Both the position numbers and the translations under genes were made by a program. A DNA stretch of 64,000 bases from Sipunculus nudus (taxonomy: Eukaryota; Annelida; Sipuncula; Golfingiida; Sipunculidae), in NCBI GenBank assembly GCA_026874595.1, contig CM049309.1, positions 43,477,079 through 43,541,078 of the forward strand, read 5' to 3'. Numbering within the stretch: the stretch's first letter is position 1; every line of letters begins with the position of its first letter. The notes under the pieces are model-generated. The model made no database searches. It saw only the letters and a list, made by a program, of their open reading frames with translations, and was not told where the DNA came from. Of this stretch, positions 34,484 to 47,539 are shown in pieces.

Positions 34484-35945
34484 AGTGTTACCCCGCAATG
34501 GTACCAATCTGTAAGAACAAATGCTGTTCCTAATACCAATGAATGGTTGGCCCCTCTCCGGGCATAAATAATCGTCCTGTATCTCAATTGCTAATATATT
34601 CCTTTGAACTGAAAATATATTATGGTGATCCATATTACCTCTAAAATGTAATTAGTATTGTTTTCTTAACCCTCCAAAAATATCATCATATCCTTTCATC
34701 ATATTTATTTTAAAAAAAATCAAAACAACCAACCAACAAACCAATCGACCAAAGAAAACAATACCTGGCCAACTGGTGGAGTTATAATTTTGATTTTTTT
34801 CCGTTTTGTATAAAATTTAATTTTATACATATTCGAACAATTTGAACATGTTGCGGATATAATGGAAATGTATAAAAGGCCGGGGTGTTAATCATGTCAC
34901 TAATCTTCTGAAAAATCTGCACGACAAGTGAACCAGACCAAAACCAAATGAACAGGTGTAAATAAGTCTGGACAGGAACCCTAACGACATCAGACTGGAG
35001 ACTCCAAATAGGACGAACACACAAATCTCTGCAGTTACTTAGATTACTTACGGTTTCTACGTACAGTTACTTATATTATTTACGGTAACGGGTCTATTAG
35101 AAGCACCTGCACTAACGAGACGACACTGGATGTGGGACCGCCTCAGCCAGTCCGGGCAGCTGCCATCAACCTCATGTAATTGTACTTTTCCCCTTAATGT
35201 GACTCAGACGAGTTTGCTAGGACCTCGCCATTGGGCTGCGATTCCTGTGTTTCCTCAGGGGAAATCTAAAGCCATGTAGCCGCACGAAACTTTTTCTGTG
35301 TCACAGCGTTTTGACAGAAAGAGTCAAGGAGCAACAAAACGGAACCTTTAATGTTTTAACAAACGCAAAATCCGCAACATATCAACCTCAGAAGGGTACT
35401 TGATAAATGTCCCTACTTTTGGTATAGGTTTAAAAAGGTGTGCATATGTTATATAGCCTTGTATGATTGATTCGTCGAATTGGTAAATATAACAAAAGGT
35501 CACCTTTATAATCATGAACATTTAGTATTTTGAAAAGTAAATTGAACTGCAACATACTTTAGTCAAATTTAAAATAAAAAAAAAAAGAAAAAAAAAAACA
35601 TTCTTTAATCGATAACACTATAGTACTAACTTGATTGAGTTTTATTTCTTTACAAGCGAAACATAACACCCTAAAGAGCAATATACTGGTAGTCACATAT
35701 CATTTCTGTCTCGAAGTCGGGGAAAATTGTATGTATGAGGTCGTAATATCCATATTCAATTTCCTGGATCTGTTTATTATCCTAACAAACTGACCTGTAA
35801 ATTAGAAAATGGGTGTGGTTGTCCGACCAAACGAAACGATATATGGACATTTCCAGAACCTCTTTACGTGATAACAAAAAAGAATAGAATGCATTAGATT
35901 GACCAACTGAACACAAATGTACATATTATCAAACAAAACTATGTA
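34484..35945. other. Non-coding; GC-richer patch at 35090-35340
   Basis: The patch has E-box-like sites (CACCTG, CAGCTG) and unique-looking sequence but no exon with splice signals that I can support. A-rich runs lie near 35570-35600. Confidence 0.4.
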
Positions 35946-35950
35946 TAAAT

Positions 35951-36068
35951 CAGGGGCGGATCCAGAATATTGGAAAAGGAGGGGTCTAACCCAGGAGGAC
36001 AAATGACAAAGCTTAAAAGGGAGGGGGGGGGGGACTCCAGGGGACCCTCTCCCCTGGATCCGCTTCTG
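35951..36068. mobile_element. 118-bp inverted-repeat element with 5-bp target duplication
   Basis: Ends CAGGGGCGGATCCAG and (reverse complement of right end) CAGAAGCGGATCCAG match at 13 of 15 positions. TAAAT flanks both sides (35946-35950, 36069-36073). A G11 run lies at 36023-36033. Related ends occur at 7165 and about 30940. The CAG ends resemble hAT-type elements, but a 5-bp duplication is shorter than the usual 8, so class is uncertain. Confidence 0.8.
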
Positions 36069-36073
36069 TAAAT

Positions 36074-38146
36074 TGATATAATTTATAATATGACCGGCCT
36101 TATCAAATGTTGATATGCTGGTTAGATGAGCGATTGTGGAGTTGGACGTTTACTTTCCATTCATACAAGGGGAACATACAAAATACAGGCTAAAGGAAAA
36201 AGCACTGTTCTGCCAAATACATATTAAGGCCTCAGCCGAGTCGTCAAGTTGTAACTCCCACATGCCCAATGCCATCCCCTCCAAACCTCCGACCCCATGG
36301 TCCAACATACCCTCACCTTCCCTAATACGCTACAAATTACATTAAGAAACAGTATGATGTTTTATGAAATTAATATTTAATATCAAGTACTACTCACAAA
36401 ATATTTAAATACAGATATAATTGTCTTTATGCCACTTAGCGAAAAATTAGCGCGGCAGCTGGCGCAAAGAATATCTGCAGGTCGATCACTAAAAATATCT
36501 GTCGGAATGAGAGTTTTTCTTTCGTATTTCATCTTTTCATAAGGTACGATTTTCTTAAAATGCGGTCTGAAACTGTTTCAGTATCGTTTTCGCATTGTAT
36601 GCTCCAAATAAAACAAAACAAATTTCACACCAATCCCATTTCGAATGGTTTCGTGATATTCCTGAAAATAAATATAACCACATGTATCGGTGGATTCAGA
36701 TGAGGGTATCCGATAATGGTCCAAGAATTATTGTGTTGTAACATGTGTAAACAATTTTGCATATTCATATCGATAGTTGTAACATTCAAATGTGTGTAGT
36801 TCCAAACAAACAGTGAAATTTTAAATTATCTTATTTTTAGCTCAGTCCATTAATTAGATATACACAAACATAGTGAAACTTATTAAAAGAAGAAAATAAG
36901 GGCAATACTAGCCGTTAAAACACGTCTCGGTTGGGATTAACATATACTGATAGGGCATTGTTGGTCTGAATTTATTATGCCTTAAGCACAACGTTGGTGC
37001 TACATCAATACCAATATTTCCATAGTTCTCAATATAAACAGTAAAGTTAAAATATATTATGTATTAATGGAATATCATCCAGCTTTACCATGCCCACTTC
37101 AACATTTGTAACCACATCGCGCGCAAAATACACCCTTCCTCTTTTTTTTCATGTTCTTTCCCCATTTTATATGAAGGACATGTCAGATTATATATATTTA
37201 GTATTAACCTTCAACAGGACATAGATTTCACATGTACGAGCTCCGTTAAAGTCCCGTGCTTCGTGTCATGAAAGCTATTTCTGCCACCACATGAACTCGT
37301 TCCGCTCGAGTTGAAGTGGTATATGTCATCAAAGGGAACTCTTACCTCAATAGATTCTTTGAATATAGCTGGCTATAACGGGCAAAAGAAATGTCTTGAA
37401 ATGAAGGTTATCAGTTTTATTGGCTGAAATATTAACCTTGTTAAACAAAAGGTAAAATTAGAAATGTCCGACACGAAGTGGAGCACGCACTACCTACTGG
37501 TTCAGAATAAACTCATTGTATCCGCCGAAAAGAGTTTTCGTGGGTTCTTTGTTTGCCGCGTCGTTCGTTTCCCGGAGAACTCTCAAACAACTGAACGGAA
37601 TATTCCTAAACTGGGCATCTGTATATGGTTACATTTGCCTAACCAGTGCCTAACAATGACTAGGGGGTGCCACCTATAATTATTTTCGCATGGCGTCCAT
37701 ATGTGCGTCTATTTGTTGGTAAAACCCGCAAATATCTCGAGAATTGTAAGATGTTTCGGCCTGTTATCTTGCATGTGCATAGGTCTTTGATGTTTATTTC
37801 TCGTATACTGTTTGCGCCACCTGCAATCCAGTTTCAGAGAAATGCATCCATGCAATTATCTCAGGAGTGGTTTGGTGTATCGAAGATTTGGCACCTCTGG
37901 AGATCTTGGATACGTTTATCTCATAAATAAGACTTGTGGTGCAAATTTTATGTTGGTTAACCAGTGTCCTTTACTTGAACGTTTAATTTCGTTTAGCCCC
38001 TGAAGCAGAGGTAACACAAGTTATGTATAGTTTTATTTTTGTAATATTCTGTTAGTAATTCATCATGTTCACAAACTTTAAGTAATGTGTGACAGAGTAT
38101 TTTTACTGAACTCGAGATGGACTCGGCCCAATTTCTCGCGTCCTTA
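36074..38146. other. Non-coding, nothing recognised
   Basis: AT-rich. Several frames of 60-90 codons at 37464-38003 overlap each other and show no motif. A half-repeat 'aaccagtg(c/t)c' recurs at 37640 and 37960. Confidence 0.45.
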
Positions 38147-38213
38147 CCTCCGAGTCCGAGTACAAGTCCGAGTCCAGAACCCTCGAGTCCAAGTCCGAGT
38201 CCTTACAAAAGTG
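38147..38213. repeat. GAGTCC hexamer repeat
   Basis: Units of GAGTCC/AAGTCC recur about nine times. The two frames reading Ser-Pro or Arg-Val repeats across it are artefacts. Confidence 0.85.
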
Positions 38214-39282
38214 GACTCGAGTCATACCTCACTGCCATACTGGCATCCTGGATACCTTTATCTCGAACACAAGACTACAATCGGTTCTGCATAAAGTTAA
38301 TCCGTGCGTTAGCCACCAAGGGTGACTATAAAAGGTTAGATAAATCTGAGAGTATATATTATAGTCACACCCCATGTATACACTTGGGTGGGATTCTAAG
38401 CTTAGTATGACCTGTGTCTATAGAAGGGAGAAAACCCCTCAGTAACGCGAGTATCTCATTTTTTAAAGACAAAATTCTTATGTTATGATAAGCTAATTGC
38501 ATATGTTCACTGCTTATTTAAGTCTATAACCCTTATAAAACGGGACCAGTACAGAAAGCATTGTCGCCGCTACATATACATTTTAACTGCTTCTGTCATG
38601 GCGAATATGAGCAGTACGACCCGTGTCTTCTTACACCAAATTACACAATAACTAAAGTAAAATGCACTTACAGTTGTCAATATGTTACAGCTGTATTGAA
38701 ATTAAGTTCTTTTGCCATGGTGAAGAAGTTTTAATGTCACCCCATCCGTGAAACTTAAATTAAAACTGCCTTTCCCGGAAAATACGATCGAATCCATATT
38801 TCGATAGTGGTTTGAAAATTCGGCCTGAAATTCGGCATGTTCAAAACAGCTCCTGGAAAACGTTATATGATAAGACGAGTGGCGAAGCCTAAAACATTTT
38901 TCTGTGGCGTCCGTCCAGCGTCTTGTGATACTTTGGCGAAATTGTTGAGGACTTAAACGTCAGGAAACATTGCATGCCGGTTTTTTCGTTCAATAAAGAC
39001 ACATTCGGCCAACTCAAAGTGCCATGGTATTTTAATATATATATTTGTTCGCACACAGGTTCTACATGGCTTTTTGAAATGTTCTTGTATTATTTAGGGG
39101 GATACATATATTTGAGTCTCTATGCAATACAGCATATTAGAAGCTTGCCAATTCACACTTCTTAGTGAAATGACGTTTTTAGAGTGTACTCATTCACGGT
39201 CACCGATGGTATGGAGCTTACCTACAACAGTATTAAAGCTCACACATGCCCAGTGTTGTTCCGATATGATCCGATGTGACAT
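38214..39282. other. Non-coding, nothing recognised
   Basis: AT-rich. No exon supported. Confidence 0.5.
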
Positions 39283-39520
39283 CGGCTTAACATCAGGGTA
39301 ACTTCGGGTTAACAAAGGAACACCTCGGGATAACATCGGGATGACAATCATGACACCGGGGTAAGGGGTAACATCGGGATGACATCGGGATGACACCAAG
39401 AAGGAAGAGAAGATCGAGAGATAGCGGGGCATCTTGCTAATGTTTAGGGGAGGGGGGGGGGATGGGATAACACAAGGACATATCGGGATGACCCCGGATG
39501 ACATCGGGACACGACATCGG
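39283..39520. repeat. CATCGGGATGA minisatellite-like patch
   Basis: Variants of (a)catcgggatgac recur at least eight times with irregular spacing, plus a short G-run at 39451-39460. The 111-codon reverse frame over it follows from the repeat. Confidence 0.75.
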
Positions 39521-40443
39521 AACAAATCTGTTTAAGCTGGAAGAGGTGTGAACCTTGAAGACTTAAGTCACCTTTGGTGAATCACGTTGCCGCTGATTAA
39601 GCCGAGTGTTCCTGATTGTATTCCCGGGTATCTTCATGGACCTCTTAACATTATTGGTTCGCCCGCTCAAGCTGTTGTGTAACTGCAAGAAATGTCAGCT
39701 CGCAGCCAGGACAATACACAACACTACTATTCAGTAAGACTTCCTGTTGGGGCTTTTTGTTAGTAAAACATGTATCTTTCACTTTGTTTAGCCGGTATGT
39801 GATCAATGACGAGGGAAAATATGGCTTTAATAACAAAGGTACAGAGTGTTTTTGTACGACTGGCGTAACAGATAAAGCGTCCCCTGGGTAAAAACCAGCT
39901 TCTCAAAACACAACACCAGCTCCCCAGATCTGGCACGCGGTCCTCGTCGGTTGGTTATTGATGCAGAAAGAATTCCAGGCGGATGGTATTAGTTTGAACA
40001 GCTGTCACTGTAAACCGTATGAATTTTTCATCCATACGATGTATGTAACAGCTCTCTGAAAAACCCAGGTCCTCGGGCCGCCCTAGGGTTTCCATAAATG
40101 TTCACTGCATGTATGGTAATAGACTTTCTGAAGGGATATCCCATATATAATGGTCACTCGCTGAACACCTGCCAAATGGGATATATAGACTGTTTAGATA
40201 TACAAGCCCGGGTTGTCTGAGTGTAGCTGTACAGAAAGCTCGGTTGTTTGGTTGAAAATAACACAAAGAATACACAGGCAGGTGATGTTAAATAAAAGAT
40301 TATAGTTCACAGGCTGACTAAGCTGCCGTTTAAAGAGACGCGCATGGTCGAGCTAGAGGCAGAACACATGACAAAGCCCGTAATCATGCTTAAACGTCCA
40401 TGACTTTCAACTGTCTACTGTATTGCATATAATGTAGGCAAAC
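39521..40443. other. Non-coding, GC-richer in 39850-40110
   Basis: It holds a short inverted pair ('ccgtatgaa' / 'ttcatccatacg') near 40015-40040. No gene was recognised. Confidence 0.4.
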
Positions 40444-40477
<34 letters not shown>

Positions 40478-40492
40478 TATAATATAATATAA
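40444..40492. repeat. (AT)n microsatellite
   Basis: AT dinucleotides with one TG interruption and a degenerate right end. Confidence 0.95.
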
Positions 40493-41293
40493 TTTACATA
40501 TTATATAAACACTAAATGTTACTTTAATGAGGATGAGGATATAGATGAGGATATAATGATCAATTAAAGAGACGAATGGAAACTGATAATTTTAAAATAA
40601 CTCACTTAAACTATGAAAAGGATAAACAGACATATAATGTAATGTGTGTATCTATGAATTTGTTAAATACGGCTAAAAGAACATTTACCTCGGCCATAAA
40701 CATGCTTAAAAAATCTCCTGTTCTCCTATTTGTGTAAACAGTTTAAACAAAATTAGTTAAGGTCAAGTTAAATCACCATACTCTAAGTATAATGGTTTAA
40801 ATTGAAGAATTATACATCATTTAATATAAACTGCAGAAGCTAAACTAAGTGTGAAAAAGCATTCGTGAACCAGAAACAGGTCAATCAGAAATGTATTGCT
40901 TGTCAAAACAGGAATGTATTGCTTTTCAAAACAGGAAACAGTTAATAATATATACGGAATTTATTTGGTGCCAGCGGAAATTTGAACAAAAGATCAGTTG
41001 GGATATATCCAGTAGACAGTCTCCGCAGTGCAGTTAGGTTTCTTTCGTTCAACTGGATTAAGGTTCACACTGAATAGATAACCAGCTAAATACACCCCCA
41101 GGAACACCAGTCAGTTAAGTAGACAAACCTGTAATTACGAGGCTCGCGCGCCCGGCATTTTGTCTCATCACGCGAGGCCAGAGCTCCCAGAATCTGGTAC
41201 AGCGGGTACACAGTACACAGAGTTCTGACGTGTAAAGATCGAACAGCTCCGAAGTCTGGAGTCGCGACGCCAGACACAAACAGAATTACTTAC
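40493..41293. other. Non-coding; CpG-rich patch 41140-41290
   Basis: The right part is GC-rich with several CpG ('gaggctcgcgcgcccggc'). It lies just downstream of the possible minus-strand exon at 41294-41416, inside its putative intron. Confidence 0.35.
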
Positions 41294-41416
41294 CCCACGT
41301 AATTTAAGGTCTACATTTTCACAAGAAAACCTAGAGAAATTTGAATAATAAGAGAGGCTCTCAAAAACTGTACAATGCTCTGCGCGAATGTGTAAGCAAT
41401 GGACTATTTCCCCCAT
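41294..41416 (-). CDS. Possible first exon of an unidentified minus-strand gene
   Basis: On the minus strand an ATG at 41416 opens 41 codons (MGEIVHCLHIRAEH...) that run straight into a perfect donor GTAAGT at 41293-41288. An (AT)5 stretch just upstream could act as a TATA-like element. The peptide has no recognised motif and I could not find a matching second exon, so this may equally be chance. Confidence 0.15.
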
Positions 41417-42985
41417 ATATATATATGACTGCAGTGGAGCTTATCTATTGAATTATTTTTGAAGAATACACATCGTTGTACATATAAGAAATTGTTTAAT
41501 TCTGTTGTTCTATTTCCTATCCCAGTTTCTGATGATATGGAAATACTGTGGTTGTTTTTTTTTTGCATGAGGGTTTAAAATGCGCGATATAAATAGCCAC
41601 ATTTGCACAGGTGAGTGGAAGTTTATTCTATAGCCTCAATGCAATCTCACGTATATTTTACCGGTAGCGTCAATATGGGATACATGTTAGGTTGCTCGTA
41701 ATTCAGATATTGATAATTTAAATAAATATCAATTTTTTTTGTATATCTGTCACGCATGTTTGGCGGAATTGGACATGTTCGATATTTACTCAGCTGCTCT
41801 TACAATTGTTAAGATTTAGATTACATATTAGTTACATGATAAAATAGTGATTAGGTACGTTACTGTATGGTAAATCGCGAAAATGAAATAACCTTAAGCA
41901 TATATATACAACCACAGAAGAAGGAAACAGTGCGGACAATTCGGCCTATTGGAAAATAGGCATGTGTAACTTATTGCAGAGGCGCTATGTAAATTAAGCT
42001 AAATTGCCTGTTAAGCATATTTTTTTGGGAGTTATACCATTTTCATGTGTTTCAGTGAATGTTGGAGTCAAAATCTGACACCTGCAATGCACCGGTGCTT
42101 CTAAATACACCAGAGGCGTAGGTATACATCTAGTGAAGAGGACAATATAGTCCGTTCAAATGTGTTGGATAAAAATTGTTTTATGGCAAATAACATTAAC
42201 AGGGGTGTTTTTGTGGGAAGGACATAACGGAGTAGGTAATATTTTGTGAGCATGCGCAAACAGAAAGTGTTTCCTCGAAATGTGTCAAATTTTGATTCTG
42301 AAGTTTGACAGTTGAGGCAAGTAGTCCCGGCCGTCTCACAGTGCCAAGACACAATTGGTTAGTTTTGAGTAGAAAAGACATCTTAATTTAAGGGTGATCG
42401 GGCTACCCTAACCTGTTCGTGTCATACTGATTCCAGGGCCAGACTTCCCTCCCACAGGCCTTGGAGCGTGGATAACTTGGTATTTGCATATGAAAACATA
42501 ATTCAAGCAACATCGGCATGAGGTAGCTACGATCCCCATCCTTATAATTAACTCTCCATCTTCCGCCTATTGGTTATTGAATTTTAAGATGACCAGCTGC
42601 TGGAAAAGAGATTGATGAGTCCATTAAGTCCATCATGCGCCCATAAAATACCACTCCTTTTTGAAGTGTTAATGGTTATCGATTGAATGAGATAAATGAC
42701 ATTATAACAAGCCAGTAGTTATCTGACAAACCCATTCGTAACCATTTAGCGGGAAAAGAGACGTATCAAGAGCAATTAGCTGGTCTCGGTAGTTAATTAG
42801 TGTGATTCAGTTAAAAGTGTTGGGGAAATAAGGTAATCGTGTCATTAAACAAAATATAAAACCTAATATAACACGCCGGTGTAAGAAGAAAATAATAAGG
42901 TTAACGACATTTTGGAAAAATGATCCAATCATCTTCAGTAATCATTAAATGAATACATAACACACTTTTATTTTCATTACCCGGA
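41417..42985. other. Non-coding, nothing recognised
   Basis: AT-rich. No exon supported. Confidence 0.5.
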
Positions 42986-43010
42986 TGAGAGAGCGAGAGA
43001 GAGAGAGAGA
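42986..43010. repeat. (GA)n microsatellite
   Basis: GA dinucleotides with one GC interruption. Confidence 0.9.
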
Positions 43011-43091
43011 TAACCTGATTGGTTTGATGCTCCGATCCTACAATGCCTAGACCCAGCCTATGCCCAGATGATTATCCGCGACCTTTTTTGA

Positions 43092-43095
<4 letters not shown>

Positions 43096-43141
<46 letters not shown>
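43096..43141. repeat. (AT)n microsatellite
   Basis: About 45 bp of TA dinucleotides. Confidence 0.97.
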
Positions 43142-43143
<2 letters not shown>

Positions 43144-44589
43144 CATGCATAATTTTTTCATGCATGATTATCCCTCGAGTTGAAAAATGACACTGTTGTG
43201 TGATATTTTAACCATCTTGCTCGTCAATTTGTCAGAACAGTGAGATTTCATACGACGTGAACAGGTTTAAGTTTCACAATTTGATACATTACTCTACTGA
43301 GCATTGTATTCTACTAGTTAAGCCATTTACAGTGTGAAAATTGAGGATGAGAATGCACAAATAGTTAAACCTGCGTATTAAGACTGGCCAAAAGAGCACT
43401 TAAGCATAAATTACGCACCATTAGTATCTTATTTCAAACATATATATCAACCCTAAGGAATTAAATAAATGTATACAGTGTCCAGACGTGTTGCCGGTAT
43501 CATTACACAATGGGTATGGTATAATAGAGTTATTTATATCGCAATCTACCTTGTAACATTAGTAAGACTAGATAAATTTCAAACTGAAAAACATGACAGG
43601 AACTCCCGCTGAAATGTCCGTATATAATTTGAAGCAAGCAAATTTTCCAAAGGAACATTATTTTTTTATAAATATGGATTTGGTTATAAAAAAGTTTATC
43701 AAGAGTAAGCAAGTAATGATAATGAAAGTATGTTTTACAGGCTGAATAATGCTCAAAGAATTCTCTCCCTCAATCTCTCTTTCCCCCTTATACTCTCTCT
43801 CTCTCTCTCACACATACACACACAATACAACTTCATATTCATTCAATTAGGCGTGTACGTATAATAACCCTTGCTTTAAGGTTGATACCTTGTCTCTTGT
43901 CTGTATTGAGAAGGTACAAAAGAAATAAAAGATGCTCGAGGTAGCATTTTACTCATTTAACTTATATTAGTCGCATAAACAGGAGTCTGAGCGGTTTTTG
44001 AATATTCACAAATAGAACGATAAATTAAGTCCCAAATGTAATGCAAGCATTTTTTTCGTATAATCTAGCGAACTAATAAAAGCTCTCTTCGTCTGATTTT
44101 ATGCATTCTTTGAGGGACTGGATAAACTTTAAGTGCTTTTACCCTTTTGTCCGCGGCCAACATATTTTCTTTAAAGTCACAGTAGGGGAAGTGCAGTGTC
44201 TTTCAATATTTGGCCATACCTACAATAATCAACATCATAACTTTCTTGAGGGATCGTTAACGAACTGCTAGCAACCTTGAAGTAGACAGGTAAGTATTGG
44301 CTCTTGAATTTTATTACACCATAATATGCATAATTCGGATCAGTTCTTTGAGGCAAACATGTTTTTATCAATATTACACGTGACTCATAATTGATAGTTG
44401 AGCCACCTAACGTCCGATAAAAAGGATGACAGCAATTGAAAAATAAATGTGAGCAAGAAACTTTAACCTTGACTGATGCTACATGTTCCAAGATAAAGGC
44501 AGGACTATTTTCATGAACGATTAAAAAAAAGCGATGCAAAGACCTATGCATACTGTTTTATTATAAAAATACGATTTCTATATTCTTAA

Positions 44590-44591
<2 letters not shown>
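43142..44591. other. Non-coding, with a short (CT)n at 43793-43809
   Basis: A 124-codon minus-strand frame at 44177-44551 is fairly protein-like but has no motif I recognise and no clear splice sites. I leave it uncalled. Confidence 0.4.

Positions 44592-44630
<39 letters not shown>
44592..44630. repeat. (AT)n microsatellite
   Basis: About 38 bp of uninterrupted TA dinucleotides. Confidence 0.97.
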
Positions 44631-44634
<4 letters not shown>

Positions 44635-45507
44635 TCACACAAAGTAAGAAATACATATCCCTGGGGTCATTTGGAGCTAGCCGTGACAACCCGACTCAGT
44701 AGGCAATCGGATAATTGGGCTTGTAAGCCTGCTCGAGTCGTGATACTAGTAATATGGAGGAATGTATCGCAGTGGTCTTGCATCTGGTTGCATTCATGTT
44801 GTGGTTACGCTCTTTACACAGCGCTTTACCTATAGGGCTACTTCCTATATCGTAAGGCGCTGTTTGTTATGACCTCGTATCCTGCTTTGCAACACCAGAG
44901 GGGAGCACTGTATTTTTGTCCAATCAGATGAAACTTTGTGCTGGAAGACAAAGCCAAGCGAGGAATACACGGAGCCAATCATATTCATATCTTTTTGAGT
45001 GACAGCTCATCCCCCAGCGTAACCGTCTAAACAGGCCACAGGCTCAGAGAGAATTTCCCCTGACGTGGTTTGCTTAGGGCCTTGGGCACATAGGATGCTC
45101 GTCCGGTGAGCTGTAATTCAAACGAAACGTAACAACAAAGGCTGCGTGCACATCTCGCTGGCTGGTTTCAGTTCTGCAGACAACAGATACATGGCTACGC
45201 TAACACAGTCATAATGTCATAACCGAATCGGTCGATGATGCGAGAATGCAGAGGGAGCAATTTAAATTCGACCGGAAACTCATCAAACGGCGCTTGAAGC
45301 GCGGCAATGGGCGGAGCCAGGATGCCTGTCGAGTGTTTGTTTATTGGCATCTGAATGGCTGCTTGTCACATCGTACGCACGTGTATTTCAGTGGACAACA
45401 AACCGCCATCTGGTGTCTAAATATATCATAAACGGTCAAAGCTGGCAGCGTGAAAATCAGTTGCTTCTTTAGAAGCGCAAGATTTCCGCTGCCTCGGGAG
45501 CGTATGT
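44631..45507. other. Unique-looking GC-richer segment
   Basis: Compared with its surroundings this stretch is GC-richer, has few simple repeats, and carries CCAAT boxes (CCAATCA near 44920 and 44976). It could be regulatory or part of an untranslated exon. No coding exon with splice sites was found. Confidence 0.3.
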
Positions 45508-45980
45508 TGTGGTAAACGGCCCATAATCTCAATATTATGCTTAGAATGGTGAATAAACACAATAGTATATATGTGAGCTCGCAACCGTAACTGAAACACC
45601 GACCCCATGGACACGGTTCATTTCCTGTGTCGCTTGCAAGTTGCTTGCGTCCTGTAACCCGTGCGAGCAATGCTTGTGTTCAAGCTGTCATAAGTTCAAC
45701 AAACATAGCGACGGGTTTACCAATGTACTGGGTTAAACAGGAACTTTTCTCGCTCATATTTGGTATTATTGGAAAATACACAAAAAATGCTAACGAATGG
45801 TCTGGTTTATGTTGTTTGACAGTATACCTGTATTCCATGAAGCGTTGTCAGAAATGACGAAAATATTTGCATCTTCATAAGGCCTTATAATGCGATCCTC
45901 AGACGTGGATGTCATGACACTCTGGCGCCAGTAATCTGGTCGTAATGCCAGAGGGTCAATATGACACTAATTTGGAGCAG
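45508..45980 (+). repeat. Dispersed repeat R, copy 3 of 3
   Basis: The upstream block 'gtggtaaacggcccataatc' matches copy 2. The main block includes 'ggaacttttctcgctcat' (as in copy 1), 'aatgctaacga', and 'agcgttgtcagaaatgacga' from 45841 followed by 'aaatatttgcatc'. Same orientation as the other two copies. Confidence 0.8.
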
Positions 45981-46552
45981 ACATGATCTTCAGATAAAAC
46001 TAAAAGCTAAAACTTATACCGATTCACTTTATTTTTGGACGACCAGTCGATAATGAAAACGACAAGGAAAACTTAAAAGTGTCTTCATACAATGTCCAAA
46101 CATCTAATTTTGGAAATAATACAATTTTTTTATAAGTAAGAAATAAATAGATAGCCAGCGTTAAGGGAGATCCGCCAGTCAAGAATGAAAGAAAGCTCAG
46201 CCAATAATGGAAAACCATTGCGTTGTTAAGGGTTTCACGCGGAGAGAGCTAGTAAATTGATCACTTGTTTGCCAGCGGCCATACATCCAATTACAGATTG
46301 GGAAAGCGTTTTGTGATTGTTGGTGGCATTTTCTCGATACAGCGCCAAACGAACCTTGACATGGCGAGACATATGATAGTCATATACGGTAATGCCAATG
46401 GATTTATTACCTCAGTACATCTCTTTTGAGATTTTTTTTTAAATTTCTTTTGATGGAAGCTTTTAAACACTGCATATCTCATACAATTTTTATGAAAAAG
46501 TTAGAAAATAGTGTTCGGTTTATTGTTTTTATGACATCAGCCCGGTGTTTTC

Positions 46553-46556
<4 letters not shown>
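45981..46556. other. Non-coding, nothing recognised
   Basis: AT-rich. No exon supported. Confidence 0.5.

Positions 46557-46618
<62 letters not shown>
46557..46618. repeat. (AT)n microsatellite
   Basis: About 60 bp of AT dinucleotides with one TG interruption near 46600. Confidence 0.97.
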
Positions 46619-46619
<1 letters not shown>

Positions 46620-47252
46620 CATGATGATATAATGTTGAAGTTAAAAATGTACATGTATGCAGTAGGCGACATCCATCGTGTAAGGTTATATTACTCAGCT
46701 CCAATATACGGCATTAATTTTCTATTGGTATGTGTAATATTGAGCAATTTCAGGCAGAAAGATCCAGTCGTATTGCCAATAGTGACGTTTCTGGAACCAT
46801 CGCATTACCGTAAATAGTAAATGAAACGTATTAATGTAATCTATAGCTAGTCAAAGTACCTGACAAATACATAATTTATCAGAATATATATGATCATTTT
46901 ACTGTTCAGGGTTTATAAACGATAAACCAATGATATGTTTTTGTGTGTGTACCTTATATAATAAGTAAATCTGGCTAGATAATAGGGTTAAATACCAAAT
47001 TATTACGTTGTCAGCAGTTACTGGTAGTTGAAGGACAAACAAATAAATAGGGTACCGTGTACAGGTAAATTGGGTAACCTCCATGTCCATACCGACTGTG
47101 TAGCGTCATTAATTGGTTACCCTTGCCCCCACTTACGAACAAAGACGTCTGTGTAATGTGACAGCTCAGGTCAGCTCTAAGGAAAGCAAGGTCCTCCCAT
47201 CATAAACGGAGATTTTCTGCGTACGACCACCAGGGGGAGCGCAGAGCAAAGA
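46619..47252. other. Non-coding, nothing recognised
   Basis: AT-rich to 47150, then GC-richer. No gene. Confidence 0.5.
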
Positions 47253-47347
47253 ATTGTAATCAGACCAACGAGAGCGTGGTATGGCATTGTGCATCCAGCC
47301 CTAAATTTAAAACATGCTACATCCGCTTGCGTTGGTCTGATTACATC
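47253..47347. repeat. Inverted repeat with 16-bp perfect arms
   Basis: TGTAATCAGACCAACG and its exact reverse complement CGTTGGTCTGATTACA bracket about 60 bp. A third partial copy ('aatcagaccaat') follows at about 47357. It could be a small inverted-repeat element or a structured site; the overlapping 61-codon frame (47276-47461) is not supported. Confidence 0.7.
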
Positions 47348-47539
47348 GTTTTCCAAGAATCAGACCAATCCTGGACTCCAATATCCTGGAGTGATCAGGC
47401 CAACGAGGATAACACACGCTGTGTGACGAGCGTACCACCATGTACGCTGTCAAATAAGTAACCAGGCTGCACATCATATTTCAAGATAAACTAGAATACG
47501 GGTAGTCGACAAGCGACTACGTGTATCCGCCGAAATCAG

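Noticed and set aside
44177-44551. 124-codon minus-strand gene
   Set aside because: Protein-like composition only; no start context, splice sites or motif to support it.
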